A stretch of DNA of 64,000 bases from positions 248,001 through 312,000 of the forward strand of contig NZ_CP024627.1 of the NCBI RefSeq assembly GCF_024449095.1. Reading direction: 5' to 3'. The position numbers and the translations under genes are program-made. This document shows, piece by piece, positions 60,737 through 64,000 of this stretch. The stretch comes from Vibrio coralliilyticus (GTDB taxonomy: Bacteria; Pseudomonadota; Gammaproteobacteria; Enterobacterales; Vibrionaceae). How positions within the stretch are numbered: position 1 is the first letter of the stretch; each line of letters starts with the position of its first letter. The notes beneath the pieces are model-generated. The model was given only the letters and a program-made list of their open reading frames with translations. It was not told where the DNA came from and did no database searches.

Positions 60737-61315
60737 ATGTTGTTAATCATCGATAACTACGATTCCTTTACTTATAACCTGTACCAGTACTTTTGCGAGT
60801 TGGGTGTAGAGGTAAAAGTTGTGCGTAACGATGAAACAGACATTGCAGCTATTGAAGCGATGCAGCCGACTCATCTCGTGATCTCACCAGGGCCGTGTAC
60901 TCCCAATGAAGCAGGGATCACCCTGAAAGTGATCGAACACTTTGCCGGTAAACTGCCGATACTTGGAGTGTGCTTAGGCCATCAAGCAATTGCTCAGGTG
61001 TTTGGTGGTAAAGTGGTGCGAGCTCGTCAGGTGATGCATGGAAAAACTTCCCCAATTCGACACAATGGGTGCAGCGTCTTTACTGGTTTGAATAACCCTC
61101 TCACAGTCACGCGCTATCATTCGCTGGTGGTACAAAACGGTACGCTACCCGAGTGTTTTGAGCTCACCGCTTGGACGGAGCTCGAAGATGGCTCGATGGA
61201 TGAAATTATGGGCTATCAGCATAAAACATTACCTATTGATGCGGTGCAATTTCACCCTGAATCGATCAAAACCGAGCAAGGGCATGAGCTACTTGCTAAC
61301 TTTTTACGTCGCTAA
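60737..61315 (+). CDS. pabA: Aminodeoxychorismate synthase glutamine amidotransferase
   Basis: 192 residues, class I glutamine amidotransferase. Catalytic C79 (GVCLGHQ), H173 and E175 (FHPES) are intact, as is the N-terminal [16 protein letters not shown]. It makes ammonia for PabB in folate synthesis; the same fold also serves TrpG. PabA rather than TrpG is chosen because it is a lone gene next to argD-astA, as in other vibrios, and not in a trp operon. Some genomes use one protein for both pathways. Confidence 0.9.
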   Translation: MLLIIDNYDSFTYNLYQYFCELGVEVKVVRNDETDIAAIEAMQPTHLVISPGPCTPNEAGITLKVIEHFAGKLPILGVCLGHQAIAQVFGGKVVRARQVMHGKTSPIRHNGCSVFTGLNNPLTVTRYHSLVVQNGTLPECFELTAWTELEDGSMDEIMGYQHKTLPIDAVQFHPESIKTEQGHELLANFLRR

Positions 61316-61706
61316 CCCTCTCTTTTTGACTCAATAAACCCTGATTGAGATCACTTTTTTTAACATTTCTTTCATATTTTTGCGCACGGATATTATGTGA
61401 AAAACTATTCGCAGGCGTTGTTCTGTCTGACTCTGCGCCCTTGTTATTACTATGCTTAACTACAGCTTATCTTTGTTATAAGAATATATTGCTTCATAAA
61501 AGCAGTGGCTTAATGCATAAATACTCAACGCTGATGCAGAACAGGCTTTTAGTGGTGAAGTAAAAAGAATAATTCACTATTGAAATGGTTAATTAAATGT
61601 AAATACAATGCCGTAATTGCTGAAATGCAAAACAATATGTGCTTTCGTTAAATGAAAGCAAGGATGCAAAAATTACCTGGCATGCGGTATCGAGAGGGAA
61701 TGTGCA
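61316..61706. other. argD upstream region
   Basis: 391 bases, AT-rich. A 72-codon frame at 61345-61563 has no ribosome binding site or relatives I know and is not called. The region holds the likely argD promoter and the ArgR-box candidate. Confidence 0.5.
61514..61527. promoter_or_regulatory. ArgR box candidate upstream of argD
   Basis: TGCATAAATACTCA matches 12 of 14 positions of TGAAT-W4-ATTCA. A second, weaker match (11 of 14, minus strand) lies at 61563-61576. ArgR sites usually come as close pairs, which these are not. Confidence 0.4.
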
Positions 61707-62921
61707 ATGACAGTCGAAAATAAAGTAGAACGCGGTTTGTTTGATGAGGTGATGGTCCCTTGTTATAACCCAATGGAAATGGTTCCAGTCAAGGGCGAAG
61801 GTGCTCGTGTTTGGGATCAGGAAGGCAAAGAGTACATCGACTTTGCTGGTGGTATCGCCGTGAGCTGTCTGGGTCATTGTCACCCTGCAATGGTTAACGC
61901 TCTGACGGAGCAAGGCAAAAAACTGTGGCATCTCAGTAATGTCATGACAAACGAACCTGCGCTTCGCTTGGCGAAGAAGCTGACAGAGGTGAGCTTTGCA
62001 GAAAAAGTGTTCTTCGCTAATTCAGGCGCAGAAGCAAACGAAGCGGCTCTAAAGCTGGCACGTCGCTATGCGGCTGACAAGTTTGGTCCTGAGAAATCTG
62101 AAATCATCGCGTTCAAGCAAGGCTTCCACGGTCGTACTTTCTTTACTGTCACAGTGGGTGGCCAAGAGGCTTACTCGGACGGTTTTGGTCCTAAGCCTGG
62201 CGATGTTACTCATCTGCCATACAATGATGTGGAAGCACTACGCGCGCACATTTCTGACCGTACTTGTGCGATCATGATGGAACCGCTTCAAGGTGAAGGT
62301 GGTATCATCTCTCCAACTGATGAGTTCGTTCAAACGGTTCGTGAATTGTGTGATAAGCACAACGCGCTGCTTATCTTTGACGAAGTTCAGACGGGTAACG
62401 GTCGTACTGGTCACTTCTATGCTTACCAAGGTCTGGGTGTCACACCAGATATTCTGAGCACAGCGAAATCGCTCGGTGGTGGTTTCCCTATCGGCGCGAT
62501 GTTGACAACTACAGAGCTGGCTAAACATCTGAAAATTGGTACGCACGGCTCAACGTACGGTGGTAACCCACTCGCGTGTGCGGTTGCTGAAGCGGTTGTT
62601 GATGTTGTCAGCACACCAGAAACTCTAGCGGGTGTTGCAGAGCGTGAAGCGCTGTTCCGTGACGGATTAACTAAACTTAATGATAAATACCAAATCTTCG
62701 CTGAAGTACGAGGTAAAGGTCTTCTACTTGGTGCTGCTCTGAATGATGAATGGCAAGGCCGCGCGCGAGATGTACTGGTTGCAGCAGGCAAAGAAGGCCT
62801 GATGGTGCTAGTGGCTGGCGCAAATGTGGTTCGCTTTACGCCTTCACTGGTTATCAGCAAAGAAGAAATCGCAGAAGGATTAGCAAAACTAGATAAAGCA
62901 CTCGCCACTCTAGTTAAATAA
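61707..62921 (+). CDS. argD: Acetylornithine / succinylornithine aminotransferase
   Basis: 404 residues, class III PLP aminotransferase. Cofactor lysine K254 ([15 protein letters not shown]), the [15 protein letters not shown] helix and the [14 protein letters not shown] motif are intact. It works in arginine synthesis (ArgD) and, in the AST pathway, in arginine breakdown (AstC); the following astA favours a dual or AstC role. Ribosome binding site GAGAGGGAAT. A stable hairpin (GGGAGAGCTGT with ACAGTTCTCCC, 62936-62963) follows, without a clear T-run. Confidence 0.94.
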   Translation: MTVENKVERGLFDEVMVPCYNPMEMVPVKGEGARVWDQEGKEYIDFAGGIAVSCLGHCHPAMVNALTEQGKKLWHLSNVMTNEPALRLAKKLTEVSFAEKVFFANSGAEANEAALKLARRYAADKFGPEKSEIIAFKQGFHGRTFFTVTVGGQEAYSDGFGPKPGDVTHLPYNDVEALRAHISDRTCAIMMEPLQGEGGIISPTDEFVQTVRELCDKHNALLIFDEVQTGNGRTGHFYAYQGLGVTPDILSTAKSLGGGFPIGAMLTTTELAKHLKIGTHGSTYGGNPLACAVAEAVVDVVSTPETLAGVAEREALFRDGLTKLNDKYQIFAEVRGKGLLLGAALNDEWQGRARDVLVAAGKEGLMVLVAGANVVRFTPSLVISKEEIAEGLAKLDKALATLVK

Positions 62922-62964
62922 TAAATAAACAAACTGGGAGAGCTGTATCGCAACAGTTCTCCCA

Positions 62965-63125
62965 ATACCAGTGCTATCGGTCATGTGTTTGGGTAGTTAC
63001 TCAGGAAAAATTGCTTAGAACAAGGCGTAGCTTGCAGCAAGCTAGCGAGCCTAACTTCAAAAACTACAACGTAGTGATTAGCGATTTGCCAGCAACAACA
63101 AATAGATGACCGATAGCATTGGTAT
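62965..63125. mobile_element. 161-bp MITE-like element
   Basis: Terminal inverted repeats of 20 bases: left ATACCAGTGCTATCGGTCAT (62965-62984), right (63106-63125) whose reverse complement is ATACCAATGCTATCGGTCAT, one mismatch. The inside has no coding capacity and contains GCTTGCAGCAAGC and other short palindromes. It lies between argD and astA, ending 22 bases before the astA start. I recall similar dispersed repeats in Vibrio genomes. Confidence 0.8.
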
Positions 63126-63147
63126 CCTGCATCAGGAGGGAGTATCG

Positions 63148-64000
63148 ATGCTGGTTGTTCGCCCTATAGCAATGTCGGACTACGATGCGCTGCACACTTG
63201 TGCGGTTGAGTCGGGTCATGGATTCACATCTCTTCCGGTTAACGAGGAACTGTTAACCAATCGTATTACTCATTCTGAGTACAGCTTTGCCAAGCCTAAT
63301 GTAACGGAACCGGGTGACGAAGGTTACTTAATGGTCGGTTTCGATAGTGAAACTGGTGAAGTGGCTGGTTGTACTGGTATTGAAGCTTCAATTGGTTGGG
63401 ATGTTCCATTTTATTCTTACCACATCAGTACCATAGTGCATTCATCACCAAAATTGGGGGTGAATAATGTGGTTAAACTGTTGACCTTCGGTAATAACTA
63501 CACAGGCTGCAGTGAGATCTGTACTTTGTTCTTGCGCCCGAATTTCCGTGGTGGCTTAAATGGCCGTTTGATGTCTAAATGTCGTTTTCTCATGATGGCA
63601 GAGCACCCACATCGTTTCTCTAAAACGGTGTTTGCTGAGATGCGCGGCGTGTCCGATGAAAATGGTAACTCGCCATTCTGGCAGTGGTTGCAAGAGCATT
63701 TCTTCTCGATTGATTTCACTATGGCCGATTACCTGACGGGTATCGGCAAGAAAGGCTTTATCGCCGACCTAATGCCTAAGTTGCCGATTTATATCAACTT
63801 GCTGAGCAAAGAGGCTCAGGCCGTAATTGGTCAGGTTCACGAAAATACCAAGCCTGCATTGCGCTTGCTTGAGAAAGAAGGCTTCACTTGCCGTAACTAC
63901 GTCGATATCTTTGATGGCGGCCCGTCGGTAGAGTGTGATGTGCGTAATATTGAGTCGGTGCGCCACTCATTCCGCGCGAAAATCACCATTGCTGAGCACA
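63148..64000 (+). CDS. astA: Arginine N-succinyltransferase, N-terminal part
   Basis: 284 codons, running off the right edge of the window (the full protein is about 340 residues). It starts MLVVRPIAMSDYDALHTCAV after the strong ribosome binding site AGGAGGG. Typical segments: ESGHGFTSLPVNEELL, ICTLFLRPNFRGG, MSKCRFLMMAEHPHRF and FAEMRGVSDENGNSPFW. First enzyme of the AST pathway, transferring succinyl to arginine. It follows argD/astC, with the inverted-repeat element in between, so its expression may depend on that element. Confidence 0.95.
   Translation, partial: MLVVRPIAMSDYDALHTCAVESGHGFTSLPVNEELLTNRITHSEYSFAKPNVTEPGDEGYLMVGFDSETGEVAGCTGIEASIGWDVPFYSYHISTIVHSSPKLGVNNVVKLLTFGNNYTGCSEICTLFLRPNFRGGLNGRLMSKCRFLMMAEHPHRFSKTVFAEMRGVSDENGNSPFWQWLQEHFFSIDFTMADYLTGIGKKGFIADLMPKLPIYINLLSKEAQAVIGQVHENTKPALRLLEKEGFTCRNYVDIFDGGPSVECDVRNIESVRHSFRAKITIAEH

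Noticed and set aside
61345..61563. 72-codon frame between pabA and argD
   Set aside because: No ribosome binding site, no known family and low-complexity hydrophobic content; more likely chance in AT-rich DNA.
61665..61695. Sigma54 promoter for argD/astC (TGGCAT)
   Set aside because: The -24-like half is present but the GC of the -12 element is missing at the proper distance.

Overview
The window is a piece of a Vibrio-like gammaproteobacterial chromosome. The evidence is the gene content and order (purH-purD, dusB-fis, aroQ-accBC, the thrU-tyrU-glyT-thrT-tufB cluster, secE-nusG-rplKAJL-rpoBC, xds, pabA-argD-astA), the protein sequences, and the strong CTA-leucine codon preference of the highly expressed genes. 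No species can be named from the sequence alone.

Layout. 1-8.9 kb: start of purD, then purH, zntR, a PAS-GGDEF diguanylate cyclase, dusB-fis, prmA and aroQ-accB-accC. 9-18.7 kb: an acetate block with acs, a DnaQ-like exonuclease overlapping a cNMP/CBS/nucleotidyltransferase protein, an MFS transporter and a 1142-residue symporter-domain hybrid histidine kinase that matches CrbS, the acetate-switch sensor of V. cholerae. 18.7-33.8 kb: coaA, four tRNAs, tufB and the secE-to-rpoC translation/transcription operons with their leader, attenuator and palindromic promoters. 33.9-40.6 kb: dcuA, aspA, fxsA and the extracellular nuclease gene xds. 40.6-41.0 kb: a small lipoprotein gene.

41.0-60.6 kb is an accessory region between the xds/lipoprotein pair and pabA, which I recall as near neighbours in V. 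cholerae. It holds two homologous cassettes. Each has (i) a small membrane protein gene, truncated in the second cassette; (ii) a gene for a Sec-exported protein of about 2,400 residues with an SpvB-like domain, FG-GAP/VCBS-like repeats, YD/RHS repeats and an RHS core; (iii) an unrelated C-terminal tip, nuclease-like in the first and a GHSLG lipase/esterase-like domain in the second; (iv) a small gene right behind the tip, a 124-residue likely immunity protein in the first and a 43-residue ATGA-coupled frame in the second; and (v) a run of small secreted two-cysteine proteins, four then three, plus at least one clear broken copy. Repeats of about 90 bp and decayed gene ends tie the cassettes together. 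I read this as a duplicated polymorphic-toxin locus with an expanding family of small secreted, possibly OB-fold-like partners. It is the most likely candidate here for an undescribed system. No transposase, integrase or attachment site was seen in it.

60.7-64 kb: pabA, argD/astC, a 161-bp inverted-repeat element of MITE type, and the start of astA (arginine biosynthesis and catabolism).
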